DNA from: Gallionella sp.
Lineage (GTDB): Bacteria; Pseudomonadota; Gammaproteobacteria; Burkholderiales; Gallionellaceae
DNA length: 64,000 bases
Reading direction: 5' to 3'
NCBI GenBank assembly: GCA_003153155.1
Contig: PLWV01000017.1
Coordinates: forward strand, 37,932-101,931
The notes beneath the pieces were generated by a model. The model made no database searches, was not told where the DNA came from, and worked only from the letters and a program-made list of their open reading frames with translations. Numbering within the stretch: position 1 is the first letter of the stretch; every line of letters starts with the position of its first letter. Of the stretch, positions 21,129 through 31,127 are shown in pieces. The position numbers and the translations under genes are program-made.

Positions 21129-21805
21129 ATAGTACGCCCGGTCTCGCCGGTGATCTGCCCATCCACCATATGCAACTGCCGCGTCGCGCGTCCGCCGATC
21201 ACCGGATCGTGGGTGACGACGATCAAGGCCACTTGCTGCGCGACCATTTGTTCGAGCAGGTTCATCACCTCTTTGCCGGTGGTTTGATCGAGATTGCCGG
21301 TCGGCTCGTCGGCCAGCAACACGGCGGGGTGCATACTGGTGGCGCGGGCAATCGCCACGCGTTGCCGCTGTCCGCCGGAAAGCTGATCGGGTCTGTGATC
21401 GGCGCGATCCGTCAAGCCATAGTTTTCCAGCAACTGCGCCACGCGCGCTTTGCGTTCAGCAACGGAGATGCCCGCCAGGATCAGCGGCAACTCGATATTC
21501 ATGGCTGCAGTCAGGCGCGGCACCAGATGAAACGCCTGGAACACGAAGCCGATCTTTTCGCTGCGCACTCTGGCCTGTTGCTCGTCATTCAAATCGGTGA
21601 CGTTCCCGCCATCCAGCTTGTATGTGCCGGAACTCGGGCGATCCAGCAGACCGATCAAATTGAGCAAGGTGGATTTGCCGGAGCCGGACGGCCCCATGAT
21701 GGAGACATAATCGCCCGCCGCGATGTTCAGGTCGATGCCGCGCAAGGCGGCAACTTCCTGATCACCGACCATGAAACTGCGACTGACTTTATCTAGCCGA
21801 ATCAT
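21125..21805 (-). CDS. ABC transporter ATP-binding protein (LolD/MacB family)
   Basis: [16 protein letters not shown] Walker [15 protein letters not shown] signature, [12 protein letters not shown] Walker B. Confidence 0.95.
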   Translation of the reverse strand: MIRLDKVSRSFMVGDQEVAALRGIDLNIAAGDYVSIMGPSGSGKSTLLNLIGLLDRPSSGTYKLDGGNVTDLNDEQQARVRSEKIGFVFQAFHLVPRLTAAMNIELPLILAGISVAERKARVAQLLENYGLTDRADHRPDQLSGGQRQRVAIARATSMHPAVLLADEPTGNLDQTTGKEVMNLLEQMVAQQVALIVVTHDPVIGGRATRQLHMVDGQITGETGRTI

Positions 21806-22995
21806 TTAACAGATTTATTTTCTTCAGGCTGCACCCGCACTCCGGCCTTCACCCCTGCTTGATCGAGCGACATCACAATCTGGTCGCCTTCGTTCAATCC
21901 GGAGATGATTTCGGTGTGATCCCAGTTTGCCAAACCCGTCGCCACGGTGCGTTCTTCGAGTATGCCGTCAGGCCTGTAGAACAATACGCGCTTGCCTTCC
22001 AGCAAAGTTTGCGTGGGAATGCGCAGCACATTTTCATGCGTTGTGTGGACGATTTCCACATCGGCGCTATAGCCAACCAATAAATTTTCTGCGGTTGGCG
22101 GTTCGTCGAAGGCCACTTCCACTTCAACGGTGCGCGCCTGCTTCTCAAGTTCCAGCACATAGGGCGCGACACGTTTGACCTTGCCTGCAAAAGATTTGCC
22201 CTTGATCGCGTCCAGTGTGATGCGACTGACCTGCCCCGCCTTGATGTCAGCCGCGTCCACTTCATCGATTGGCGCGCTGACGAACATGCAGCTATCATCG
22301 ATCAAGTCGATCGCCGGCGGAGTCGGAATGCCGGGCGGTGAAGGAGTCGCGTATTCGCCCAACTCACCGCTGATGTCCGCCACGATGCCGTCGAACGGCG
22401 CGCGCAGCACCATGCGTCTCAGGCTGGCATGTGCCGCGTCTATGCGCGAACGGCTTTGCTCGATTTCACTGCGCGCGGCCTCACACCCGGCGCGGCTCAC
22501 CTTGGCGGCCGATACTTTTTGATCGACGCCTTCGGCAGAAATGAATCCCTTCTCTTTCAACTGGCGCGCGCGCTCGGCTTCCTTCTCAGCCAGGTCAGCC
22601 TGCATACAGGCCTGTTGCGCCTGCGTCTGTGCCGTGCCGAGTTGCTCATGCGCCAATTGCGCCTGCGCCTGCAAATCGTCGTTCCACAACTCCAGCAATA
22701 TCTGGTTCTCTTTTACGCGCTGCCCCTTTTTCACCAGCAAATGCGCGATCTGGCCTCCCGCCGGAGGGGCCAGCTTGGCGCGACGACACGCCTTGACCGT
22801 CCCCGCGCGGGTGTTGCTCACGGTCGCTTCCACCAGCCCGCGTTCTGCCTTGACCAGTTGCACATGTAGCGGCGCGGGGCGCGTGAAGTACCAGGCCGCA
22901 ATAGCCAGCAGCACCAATCCCGCCAGCCACGGCAGGTAGCGAATAAGAGTATTACGTTTGTCGTGCGTAGAAACAGTCATACCGGCCCCTTGCAA
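21802..22995 (-). CDS. HlyD/MacA-type periplasmic adaptor (membrane fusion protein)
   Basis: Single N-terminal TM, coiled coil, barrel-sandwich motifs; operon with ABC genes. Confidence 0.9.
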   Translation of the reverse strand: MQGAGMTVSTHDKRNTLIRYLPWLAGLVLLAIAAWYFTRPAPLHVQLVKAERGLVEATVSNTRAGTVKACRRAKLAPPAGGQIAHLLVKKGQRVKENQILLELWNDDLQAQAQLAHEQLGTAQTQAQQACMQADLAEKEAERARQLKEKGFISAEGVDQKVSAAKVSRAGCEAARSEIEQSRSRIDAAHASLRRMVLRAPFDGIVADISGELGEYATPSPPGIPTPPAIDLIDDSCMFVSAPIDEVDAADIKAGQVSRITLDAIKGKSFAGKVKRVAPYVLELEKQARTVEVEVAFDEPPTAENLLVGYSADVEIVHTTHENVLRIPTQTLLEGKRVLFYRPDGILEERTVATGLANWDHTEIISGLNEGDQIVMSLDQAGVKAGVRVQPEENKSVK

Positions 22996-23009
22996 AATTC
23001 AACTTTGAA

Positions 23010-23070
23010 AACTTGTAGGAGCGGGCCATGCCCGCGAGCCGCTTGATCGCGGGCATGGCCCGCTCCTACG
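23010..23070. repeat. GTAGGAGCGGGCCATGCCCGCG palindromic repeat
   Basis: cttgtaggagcgggccatgcccgcgagccgcttgatcgcgggcatggcccgctcctacg. Confidence 0.9.
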
Positions 23071-23232
23071 GGTGCCAGGCTATAAGTTTCACAAACGGAC
23101 GGCTCACTCAAAAGATGAGTTGCATCAAAGACACAAGAGTCAATCATCACGCAAACTTTCATGGAAATATAAATGGTCAACTGCGATTTTCAAGTTGAAT
23201 CCTGTGGGATGCGGTTCCTTCATCGCCGCATC

Positions 23233-24174
23233 CTACGGACTAACCTTGTTTATCTCAACACTGATATGCACCAGCTCTTCGTGGATGCTTAATTGTTTCT
23301 TGAAGTATTCCGGCGACACATCATTATCCGTCGCGAGGCTGAGAATGCAAGCAAACTTGCCTTTCCCCACTCGCCACACATGCAAGTCGCAAATTTGCGC
23401 TTTGACCGGTGAGGCGGCAATGACTTCGCGTATCTCGTCCACCACGGGAACATTCATCTCGGCATCCAACAGCACACGCCCGGTGTCACGCAGCAAACCA
23501 TAGGCCCATACGGAAACCAATACCGCACCGACCAGGCCCATCACCGGGTCCAACCAACTTGCCCCCCACAACTTGCCGCCAAATAACGCGATGATGGCCA
23601 ACACCGATGTCGCCGCATCGGCCAGCACATGCATATAGGCCGAGCGCAAGTTCAAGTCATGATGGCCTTGGTGAGCATGGTCGTCATGCCCATGCGCATG
23701 ATCGTGATGATGGTGATGCCCATCCTTGAGCAGCCACGCGGAAACAAGGTTGACCAGCAGGCCAACGATTGCAATCACAATCGCTTGGTCATAGTGAATC
23801 GGGCTTGGTGCGATCAGCCTTTCGACGGATTGAAAAATCATCAATCCGGCCACCATCACCAGAAAAATCGCACTGGTATAGCCGCCCAACACCTCGATCT
23901 TCCAGGTGCCGAAAGAAAAACGCGGATCGTGGGCGAATCTTCTGGCGCAAACATAAGCCAACAGAGACAGCCCCAAGGCGACCGTATGCGAACTCATATG
24001 CCAGCCATCGGCCAGCAGAGCCATCGAGTTGTAATACCAGCCGCCAGTGATCTCGACCACCATCATCACTGCGGTAAGAATGGCTACGCGTAGCGTACTT
24101 TTCTCGGCGAGCGGGTTCCCCTCATCAAATCGGTGCGAGTGTTTCAGGCTATCGGGGGCAAGAGATTGTGTCAT
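23233..24174 (-). CDS. CDF cation efflux transporter, DmeF-like, with His-rich loop
   Basis: CDF topology, MMVVEITGGWYYNSMALLADGWHMSSHTVALG; loop KDGHHHHHDHAHGHDDHAHQGHHD. Confidence 0.9.
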   Translation of the reverse strand: MTQSLAPDSLKHSHRFDEGNPLAEKSTLRVAILTAVMMVVEITGGWYYNSMALLADGWHMSSHTVALGLSLLAYVCARRFAHDPRFSFGTWKIEVLGGYTSAIFLVMVAGLMIFQSVERLIAPSPIHYDQAIVIAIVGLLVNLVSAWLLKDGHHHHHDHAHGHDDHAHQGHHDLNLRSAYMHVLADAATSVLAIIALFGGKLWGASWLDPVMGLVGAVLVSVWAYGLLRDTGRVLLDAEMNVPVVDEIREVIAASPVKAQICDLHVWRVGKGKFACILSLATDNDVSPEYFKKQLSIHEELVHISVEINKVSP

Positions 24175-24221
24175 GGGAGAATTCAGTATTATGAAGTGGA
24201 GAACCAGCCGGAATTTTATGG

Positions 24222-24264
24222 TGCTGGAGAGAGGAATCGAACCTCCGACCTACGCGTTACGAGA
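24222..24264 (-). tRNA. 3' half of tRNA-Thr(CGT), truncated in the anticodon loop (candidate attachment-site remnant)
   Basis: Minus strand ..CTCGTAACGCGTAGGTCGGAGGTTCGATTCCTCTCTCCAGCACCA; no 5' half follows. Confidence 0.8.
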
Positions 24265-24496
24265 GTTAGACTCCAGCGTATTCCCTCGCATATTCAGCAG
24301 CGTGTAGCACCGCCAATTAATAGTGATATCATTTTTGATGGCACTCTCTATCGAAAAGTTGATACCACTCTGATGCCGCAATTATACAGGCTATGGTGAA
24401 CGGCAGCTTTCTGGACAGGCAAAGTTTTTTTGTTTTTGTTGACCAAAATGATTTGGCCTATAATGTACTATTACTGTGCTATGCGAGTAGGTTACG

Positions 24497-25093
24497 ATGA
24501 ATGGCTTAATTAAAAATGACCCCATGAAAAAGGCGCTGGATGAAATTAACAACAGCCCCTTGAAAAGGGCATTGGATGCAATTAACAACGACCCCTTTAG
24601 AAAGATGATGGATGAATTCAATAATAGTCCCATGAAAAAGGCGCTGGATGAGATGAATAAAATCAATGAAACGATTAACGCTATTAAGCTTCCGAAAATT
24701 ACTATGCCAACCTTCGACATGCCTAATATGGAAGCACTCCAGCTTCATAATATCCATATCCCAACGCAGAAAGAAGTGAATGAATATCAATCGGCTGGAA
24801 TCCTCATGCGTCGATTGGCAGATGCAATACTTCAGTGGCGAGAGCAACTTCCAGAAACTCAGCAACCTGCCATATTGGCGCTCCTGTATGGCGGAATTCA
24901 AATTAATGTCGAACGGCTTGCTCAGGAAAGTTTTCATGGCATCCGTATCGAAGGCAAGATGAACGGTGTGCCCTGCATGATATTGGCGCACCAATCAACG
25001 GTGCAGCTTTTATGTTATGTCGAAAATGTCGAAAAGGTAGAATCCCGGCGACAGATTGGTTTTATTATTGACGGTGAAGAAACAAATATCTAA
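24497..25093 (+). CDS. Hypothetical protein with four tandem 12-aa repeats at N-terminus
   Basis: NDPMKKALDEIN/NSPLKRALDAIN/NDPFRKMMDEFN/NSPMKKALDEMN. Confidence 0.8.
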   Translation: MNGLIKNDPMKKALDEINNSPLKRALDAINNDPFRKMMDEFNNSPMKKALDEMNKINETINAIKLPKITMPTFDMPNMEALQLHNIHIPTQKEVNEYQSAGILMRRLADAILQWREQLPETQQPAILALLYGGIQINVERLAQESFHGIRIEGKMNGVPCMILAHQSTVQLLCYVENVEKVESRRQIGFIIDGEETNI

Positions 25094-25135
25094 GACATAC
25101 ACCCGCACCAATTACCGTTATCGGGTACTCCACTC

Positions 25136-25204
25136 TAATATTCATCAGGAAGCAGCAAACATGTCGATGACATGTGAGCTTCCGTAATAATCCACAGCTT
25201 GTCT
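25136..25204 (-). pseudogene. 3' remnant (copy A) of the 32009-32308 gene family
   Basis: Translation DKLWIITEAHMSSTCLLLPDEY*. Confidence 0.85.
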
Positions 25205-27206
25205 AGGTATTACTGATCAAGCAGTCATTCAGCCAATTTAAACTTACTAATGCAATAACAAAATCATCTTCATTTATGTCTTTTGCATGAGCATCACTAC
25301 GATGCTTGTTAATATTATCCATATACGATGAGAATTTTTGCTTGTCTGATTTGAAGATATTTTCAAATATTTTCCAATTGCCTTCGACTGCCCGCTTTAA
25401 GTCAACCAAGTAAATTTCATGATCAAATATTTCATCATATGCGAATGACTGAGCTCTATTTTTCTGGTTGGGTTTACTCATGGCTTCAATAATTGCAGCT
25501 TTCGCTTTATTGGCTGTTAGACTAATCTTCAATAGCTTTCTCACGTTCAATCTAAGTTCTTTCTCAAAAGAGTTTCTCTTTTTTGAAAGTTGTGCCCAAC
25601 GTTCTTCAAGTGAATCAGGCAATAACTTAGCCTTTGCCTTTAATCTAATGAAATCACGAACCACATTCATTCTAAAGTGATAAATGTCATTTTCTTCAGT
25701 TATTAATCCATATCCTTCAAGATGGATAATCCATTCCTTCGATTGCTTTGCAAATTCCAAAAAAGTCTTCTGATCGTCCTTTGCCAGATACAAAAGTAAT
25801 TCATATTCACTTGGGTATTTATCAATAAGAATCTGGAGAATTAATTCTATATATTCGCTAATATTTTGCGAAAATTTGTTTATGTGGCTTCTGTAGTATT
25901 CTTTTGAAATAACCACAGGACGCCTGATGTTATCAGCAACTATAGATTTATGGATTTGACTACAAATTTGGCGAATCAGAAATGGATGTCCTCCAAAATC
26001 ATCAGTCAAATAAGTCTCAACCTCCTTCGCAAATGCCAACCCCATGTATTTGCCAATGTAAGTGACCATTTGAGCAACTTGTTCAACATTAAAAAAGCCA
26101 AGGTAATTTGGAGTTATAAACCGATATATTGGATTATCATTTTTTTCATGGACTTTGGGAACCTCTAAGGCATGGGGATTGACACCTGAAATTATGAAGC
26201 TAAACAATCCACTGTTTTGTTGAAATACAGACCGGATAGTTTGCCAGAAATAGACATAATCGAGTCCTTCTGACCAGTGTTCCGATGCAGACAAATCAAA
26301 GGTAAGACTTTCTATTTCATCAAATATAAGCAGAATTGGTTTTTTTTGATTATGAGCACTTAACTTTGTTAAATCATTTACAAAATTACTTGAAGCATTA
26401 CCTTCTGTGTATTCGTGCTCTTTGTACCCATCTGAATTAGTTAGTCCATTTTGCGAAAAAAGAGCATTTTTAATATGAAATAGTGCCGTGTTCCATCTAT
26501 TTCTATGAAACTTAGTATCTGAACAATCAATATAGACAACAGGACAGTTACGTCCTCTCAACTCGCGTTCAACGGCTAATAAAACAGATGTTTTTCCTAT
26601 TCGCCTTAGTCCAAAAATGCAACCATTTTCCCCATTGGAATATTTCCCAACTAATGTTTGGACATCTGCCTTGCGACCAAAAAAATATTTATCAGTCCTC
26701 AGCGGAGAATCGAAAGCAAACAAGTCCTTCGTGTAAAGTTGCTCCTCCAAACGACGAACGATCAAAGCACTTTCTTTACCTTTACTTTCAGTAATCTCAC
26801 CAAAATTAAAGGGGATATATATTCTAGATTCTTTATCAGCAGATAGCTTCTCAATCTCTTTAAAGATATTTCCTGCCTTTGATATTACTAAAACACAAAG
26901 CTTATCGAGTCTATTGTTGAATTCAAACAGCGTCTTGTCTACAAAGTCTAGTGCGCGTGCGTCGAAGGTGTCGTAAGAATGGAATATACAAAGCACTTCC
27001 GTGTAGAGATTAAATCGATCAGACAATACTGGAGATGGCCTTAAGAATATGTATGGATAACGGCTACCTTTAAAATTATGGATTTTTACAAAGGAAACAA
27101 ACCAAACAGCGGAAAGTCTGTTAACAATTTCTAATTCATCAGGTTGAAAATCACGGAACTCAAGTGATGACAAAATTCCTGTGCTTTTTCCTTTGAAGGT
27201 AAACAT
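25203..27206 (-). CDS. AAA+/STAND-like ATPase with extra N-terminal domain and C-terminal wHTH-like region
   Basis: FFGRKADVQTLVGKY...GCIFGLRRIGKTSVLLAVEREL Walker A; PILLIFDEIESL Walker B; GGHPFLIRQICSQIH. Confidence 0.85.
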   Translation of the reverse strand: MFTFKGKSTGILSSLEFRDFQPDELEIVNRLSAVWFVSFVKIHNFKGSRYPYIFLRPSPVLSDRFNLYTEVLCIFHSYDTFDARALDFVDKTLFEFNNRLDKLCVLVISKAGNIFKEIEKLSADKESRIYIPFNFGEITESKGKESALIVRRLEEQLYTKDLFAFDSPLRTDKYFFGRKADVQTLVGKYSNGENGCIFGLRRIGKTSVLLAVERELRGRNCPVVYIDCSDTKFHRNRWNTALFHIKNALFSQNGLTNSDGYKEHEYTEGNASSNFVNDLTKLSAHNQKKPILLIFDEIESLTFDLSASEHWSEGLDYVYFWQTIRSVFQQNSGLFSFIISGVNPHALEVPKVHEKNDNPIYRFITPNYLGFFNVEQVAQMVTYIGKYMGLAFAKEVETYLTDDFGGHPFLIRQICSQIHKSIVADNIRRPVVISKEYYRSHINKFSQNISEYIELILQILIDKYPSEYELLLYLAKDDQKTFLEFAKQSKEWIIHLEGYGLITEENDIYHFRMNVVRDFIRLKAKAKLLPDSLEERWAQLSKKRNSFEKELRLNVRKLLKISLTANKAKAAIIEAMSKPNQKNRAQSFAYDEIFDHEIYLVDLKRAVEGNWKIFENIFKSDKQKFSSYMDNINKHRSDAHAKDINEDDFVIALVSLNWLNDCLISNT

Positions 27207-27567
27207 TTATAGAATTCCTAAGTATTAATGGCCAAAATAATTCATGTAAGGCACCACCCCCGTTTAAAAGCGGCTTTCTATCTCCGCCGTTCAAGTAACG
27301 CGGGGGGCTTACTGTACTGTACTGCAATGTACCGTTACTGAGGTTAGGTGAGTTATTTCCTCTTGAATTCGTCTCTTACTTCACTACCCATTAGCCTTGT
27401 CACATTCAGTATACCTTCCCGACGGGGGGAGAGTACGTTCGACAATCATCTTCGATAATCAGGGTTCGAATGCTGAGCTTGGCGAATGACCGGCTTCGGG
27501 AAGCGTAAAATCAAAGCCGACTGGCCGGATTGGACGGCACTTCGTCAAGTTCCGCTATCGGGTACTC

Positions 27568-27691
27568 CACACTAATATTCCTCCGGCAGCAGCAAACAGG
27601 TCGATGATCGATCTGCTTCCGTAATGACCCACAGTTTTTCACCACGCTCATTCAGCGGATAGCTGGACATCACTCTATTACCGTTTTCAAT
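27568..27691 (-). pseudogene. 3' remnant (copy B) of the 32009-32308 gene family
   Basis: Translation IENGNRVMSSYPLNERGEKLWVITEADRSSTCLLLPEEY*. Confidence 0.85.
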
Positions 27692-27965
27692 GCCTCTCCT
27701 GCCCGATCCCCGAAACAACAGTTCCTAACACTCCAACAAGAATCTCCATTCCATCTGTCATTAGCTGTATCTGCTCTTCATTGGGTTTGGTCATGCCGAA
27801 CATGGCGAGTTTCTCATCAAGTGGTAGTTCGCCATATTTCGATTGATAATGCGCTACATTCATGGCCAGCAGCCTTGCGCATTCTGCAATGTCTTCCTTG
27901 CTTACTTGCTCAATAAGAAGATCGGCAAGTTTGTTATATTGGTCAAACGTCGATAAATCAGACAT
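27687..27965 (-). CDS. Small hypothetical protein
   Basis: 92 aa ORF, soluble, plausible coding composition. Confidence 0.55.
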   Translation of the reverse strand: MSDLSTFDQYNKLADLLIEQVSKEDIAECARLLAMNVAHYQSKYGELPLDEKLAMFGMTKPNEEQIQLMTDGMEILVGVLGTVVSGIGQERH

Positions 27966-27980
27966 GGAGATTCTCCGAAA

Positions 27981-28496
27981 ATGAAGTTCTACTGTACTCG
28001 ATTCCTTGTACTGCCAGCCAGTCTTGCACTGGTGCTTTCATTCCCTGCATGGGCTTCAGACATGCCCGATCCGTCGCTTACCCCCGGCGCAATCAATCCA
28101 GAAGTAACACAAGCAAATATTCAGCAGACTGTGTGCGTGAAGGGATATACCAAAACGATTCGACCCCCCGCTCACTTCACCAACAAGCTTAAGAAGCGGC
28201 AGATACGCGAATATGGCTATGCTGACAGAAACCCCAAGCATTATGAAGAAGATCACCTGATTGCCCTTTCTATTGGGGGCGCACCTGATGATCCGCGCAA
28301 CCTTTGGCCAGAACCCCGAATCAGCGAGTGGGATGCCAAGAAGAAGGATCGGTTAGAGTTTGTGCTTTATAAGATGGTATGCAGGCAAGAAATACCGCTT
28401 GCAGAAGCTCAGCACGAGATGGCGACAAACTGGATAGAAGCTTGGAAACGGTATGTGCCAAGTCACCAGCATTATCGGTTTAAGAGGGTTGATTGA
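27981..28496 (+). CDS. Secreted HNH-like endonuclease-fold protein
   Basis: Signal peptide ending PAWASD; EEDHLIALSIGGAPDDPRNLWPEP matches HNH-like context. Confidence 0.65.
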   Translation: MKFYCTRFLVLPASLALVLSFPAWASDMPDPSLTPGAINPEVTQANIQQTVCVKGYTKTIRPPAHFTNKLKKRQIREYGYADRNPKHYEEDHLIALSIGGAPDDPRNLWPEPRISEWDAKKKDRLEFVLYKMVCRQEIPLAEAQHEMATNWIEAWKRYVPSHQHYRFKRVD

Positions 28497-28501
28497 CTGA
28501 T

Positions 28502-29182
28502 ATGTGTGGACGCTTTGCATTGAACGAAAATCCCCTCAAGTTTGCCGAATACTTTTACCTATCCGGCAATCCGGAATTCTCGCCTTCCTGGAACATCGCC
28601 CCTTCGACTCGGATATGCACCATCACTTCGGATAAGGAAGGACGCAGACATCTCCACAAGATGAAATGGGGACTCATCCCGTCGTGGGCAAAGGATGCAA
28701 CGATAGGCAACAAGCTCGCCAATGCACGAGGTGAAACTGTTGCCGAGAAGCCATCATTCAGGTCAGCTTTCAAGTCTCGACGCTGCCTCATACCTGCTTC
28801 CGGCTTCTATGAATGGAAGAATGAGAAAGGTGTTAAACAGCCGTGGTATATCAGACTGAAATCAGGCGTTCCGATGGCGTTCGCAGGGCTTTGGGAGGCG
28901 TGGCATCCGGAAGAAGGTGAAACCATCGAGAGCTGCTGCATCATCACTACCGACGCTAACAAGCTCATGGAACCGATCCACGACCGGATGCCTGTTATCC
29001 TTGATCCAGACCAGTGGGCTACTTGGCTGTCCCCGCAAGAGCACCTCGCTGACAAGTTGTTACCCCTGATTCGTCCGCATGATCCCGAATCGATGCAAGC
29101 TTGGCCTGTCACCCGTGAAGTTAACCGTGTCGGGTTGAGGGATGATGCTGGGCTGGTTAAGCCAATTCCTGTGCAAACCTGA
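28502..29182 (+). CDS. SRAP/HMCES (YedK-like) abasic-site-processing protein
   Basis: MCGRFAL (catalytic Cys2), NARGETVAEKPSFRSAFKSRRCLIPASGFYEW, HDRMPVIL. Confidence 0.95.
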   Translation: MCGRFALNENPLKFAEYFYLSGNPEFSPSWNIAPSTRICTITSDKEGRRHLHKMKWGLIPSWAKDATIGNKLANARGETVAEKPSFRSAFKSRRCLIPASGFYEWKNEKGVKQPWYIRLKSGVPMAFAGLWEAWHPEEGETIESCCIITTDANKLMEPIHDRMPVILDPDQWATWLSPQEHLADKLLPLIRPHDPESMQAWPVTREVNRVGLRDDAGLVKPIPVQT

Positions 29183-29185
29183 TTT

Positions 29186-29225
29186 GTTTGACAACAGAAC
29201 GTTCGTTCTCTATGATGTGTCAAAC
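29186..29225 (+). promoter_or_regulatory. Sigma70-like promoter TTGACA-N17-TATGAT with palindrome AGAACG-TT-CGTTCT in the spacer (candidate SOS operator of umuDC)
   Basis: TTGACA 29188-29193; AGAACGTTCGTTCT 29196-29209; TATGAT 29211-29216; outer GTTTGACA/TGTCAAAC arms. Confidence 0.7.
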
Positions 29226-29239
29226 GCTCATCCTGTTCG

Positions 29240-29692
29240 TTGACCATCATGATTCGCACCTTGCAGCAAATTTTCTTCAAGCTACCGGCGATAGGCATAC
29301 GGCCCATCCTAATTCCTCTGTTTGGCCACAATGTTCCTGCCGGATTTCCTTCTCCAGCCGATGATTACATCGAAGGCAGGTTGAGCCTGGACGAGCATCT
29401 GGTTCCACATAAAGATTCAACATTCTTCGTGCGTGCCAAGGGAAACAGCATGATGGGCGCAGGCATATTTGATGGCAATCTTCTGGTGGTCGACAAATCA
29501 CTCACCCCGTCGTCCGGTGACATCGTGATCGCCGTGGTCGATGGTGAGCTAACGGTTAAACGCTTCATCAAGCGTGGCGAGAAAGTCATCCTCAGACCCG
29601 AGAACCCTCGCTACAAGGAAATCGAACTCAAAGAGGGTCAAGAGTTGCAAGTGTGGGGTGTGGTGACCTCCACGGTAAAGACGTTCGTTTAA
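29240..29692 (+). CDS. umuD: UmuD-like S24 autoprotease subunit
   Basis: [15 protein letters not shown] cleavage region, [14 protein letters not shown] Ser motif, VKRFIKRG Lys motif. Confidence 0.93.
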   Translation: MTIMIRTLQQIFFKLPAIGIRPILIPLFGHNVPAGFPSPADDYIEGRLSLDEHLVPHKDSTFFVRAKGNSMMGAGIFDGNLLVVDKSLTPSSGDIVIAVVDGELTVKRFIKRGEKVILRPENPRYKEIELKEGQELQVWGVVTSTVKTFV

Positions 29693-29703
29693 CGTCCACT
29701 GCC

Positions 29704-30978
29704 ATGCCGCTCGCGCTCGTTGATTGCAACAATTTCTATGTGTCCTGTGAACGGGTCTTCAACCCCAAGCTGGAGGGTAAGCCAGTCGTCGTGCTATCCA
29801 ATAATGATGGCTGTGCCGTCTCCCGATCCAGTGAAGTAAAGGCGCTCGGCCTCAAGATGGGCGAGCCATGGTTCAAGATGGAAAAACTGGCGAAGCAGCA
29901 TGGCATCATTGCGCTCTCCAGCAACTACAGCCTTTACGGAGACCTGTCCGCAAGGGTGATGTCGATCCTTTCCGACTTCTCTCCAAAGCAAGAAATCTAT
30001 TCCATCGACGAATGTTTTCTTGACCTCGATGGTTTCGAGCCGCAATCACTGATGGCTTACGGCCAGAGGATTCGACAAACCGTGAAGCGCAATGTCGGTA
30101 TTCCTGTTTGTGTTGGCATTGCTGATACCAAGACGCTTGCCAAGCTGGCCAATCACTGTGCAAAGAAAGGACTGGCTGGTGAGAATGGTGTGTGCGATTT
30201 TGGACGGCTGGATGAGCAAGAGCGCAGCGCACTATTTGCGAGCATTCCGGTGGGTGAGGTGTGGGGAGTTGGAAGACGCTTAACCGAAAAACTACTCAAC
30301 ATGAACATCGAAACTATTGAAGACTTGAGAACTGCCAACCAAAAAGCAATTCGAGACCATTTCTCAGTGGTGCTGGAACGCACGGTGCAAGAGCTAAACG
30401 GCATTCCATGTATCGAGTTGGAAGATGCAGGAACACCCCGGCAACAGATCATGGTGTCCCGTTCATTCGGGTCAATGGTGACAGAATTCGATGACCTAGC
30501 TGAATCAGTATCTTACTTTGCCACCAAAGCAGCAGAAAAACTTAGACATGATGGATCCGTTGCAGCCAGTGTATGCGTCTACATCCGCACCAATCCATTC
30601 AAGGAAGACGAGCCACAATACCAGCGCTCAATGATCGTTCCATTGTGTCAGCCAAGCGACGATACGATGGCGTTAATCAATGCAGGGCTCAAAGGACTCA
30701 AGAAAATATTTCGAAGTGGTTTCCGTTACAAAAAGTCGGGCGTGTTGTTGATGGGATTGCAGAATAAAGGTACTGTACAAGCTACGTTATTCGATGACAT
30801 ATCCAAGCAGGGAAAATCAGCCAGCATGATGAGTGTCATGGACACGATCAACCGGAAAATGGGGCAAGGAAGTATGACGATAGCGGCATCGGGTATTAAT
30901 CACCGCTGGGCGATGCGTCGGGACAGAATGTCGCAGAATTACACCACGGATTGGAATGATTTGCCGGAGGCGGATTAG
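29704..30978 (+). CDS. umuC: Y-family DNA polymerase V catalytic subunit
   Basis: [52 protein letters not shown]. Confidence 0.95.
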   Translation: MPLALVDCNNFYVSCERVFNPKLEGKPVVVLSNNDGCAVSRSSEVKALGLKMGEPWFKMEKLAKQHGIIALSSNYSLYGDLSARVMSILSDFSPKQEIYSIDECFLDLDGFEPQSLMAYGQRIRQTVKRNVGIPVCVGIADTKTLAKLANHCAKKGLAGENGVCDFGRLDEQERSALFASIPVGEVWGVGRRLTEKLLNMNIETIEDLRTANQKAIRDHFSVVLERTVQELNGIPCIELEDAGTPRQQIMVSRSFGSMVTEFDDLAESVSYFATKAAEKLRHDGSVAASVCVYIRTNPFKEDEPQYQRSMIVPLCQPSDDTMALINAGLKGLKKIFRSGFRYKKSGVLLMGLQNKGTVQATLFDDISKQGKSASMMSVMDTINRKMGQGSMTIAASGINHRWAMRRDRMSQNYTTDWNDLPEAD

Positions 30979-30987
30979 TGCTCGGGT

Positions 30988-31087
30988 ACTCCACGCTAAT
31001 ACTCCTCCGGCAACAGTAAACATGTCGATGATCGATCTGCTTCCGTAATAATCCATAGCTTGTCGCAACAATCATTTAGCGGATAAT
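30988..31087 (-). pseudogene. 3' remnant (copy C) of the 32009-32308 gene family
   Basis: Translation NYPLNDCCDKLWIITEADRSSTCLLLPEEY*. Confidence 0.85.
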
Positions 31088-31127
31088 TTAGAATGCAAGC
31101 GTCCGGTTAACAACTATTAGGCCCAGC

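Noticed and set aside
24047-24399. ORFs containing GAGERNRTSDLRVT / RGIEPPTYALRE
   Set aside because: Spurious translations across the tRNA remnant
27300-27345. ACTGTACTGTACTGCAATGTACCGTTACTG mini-repeat
   Set aside because: Short low-complexity stretch; cannot distinguish from chance
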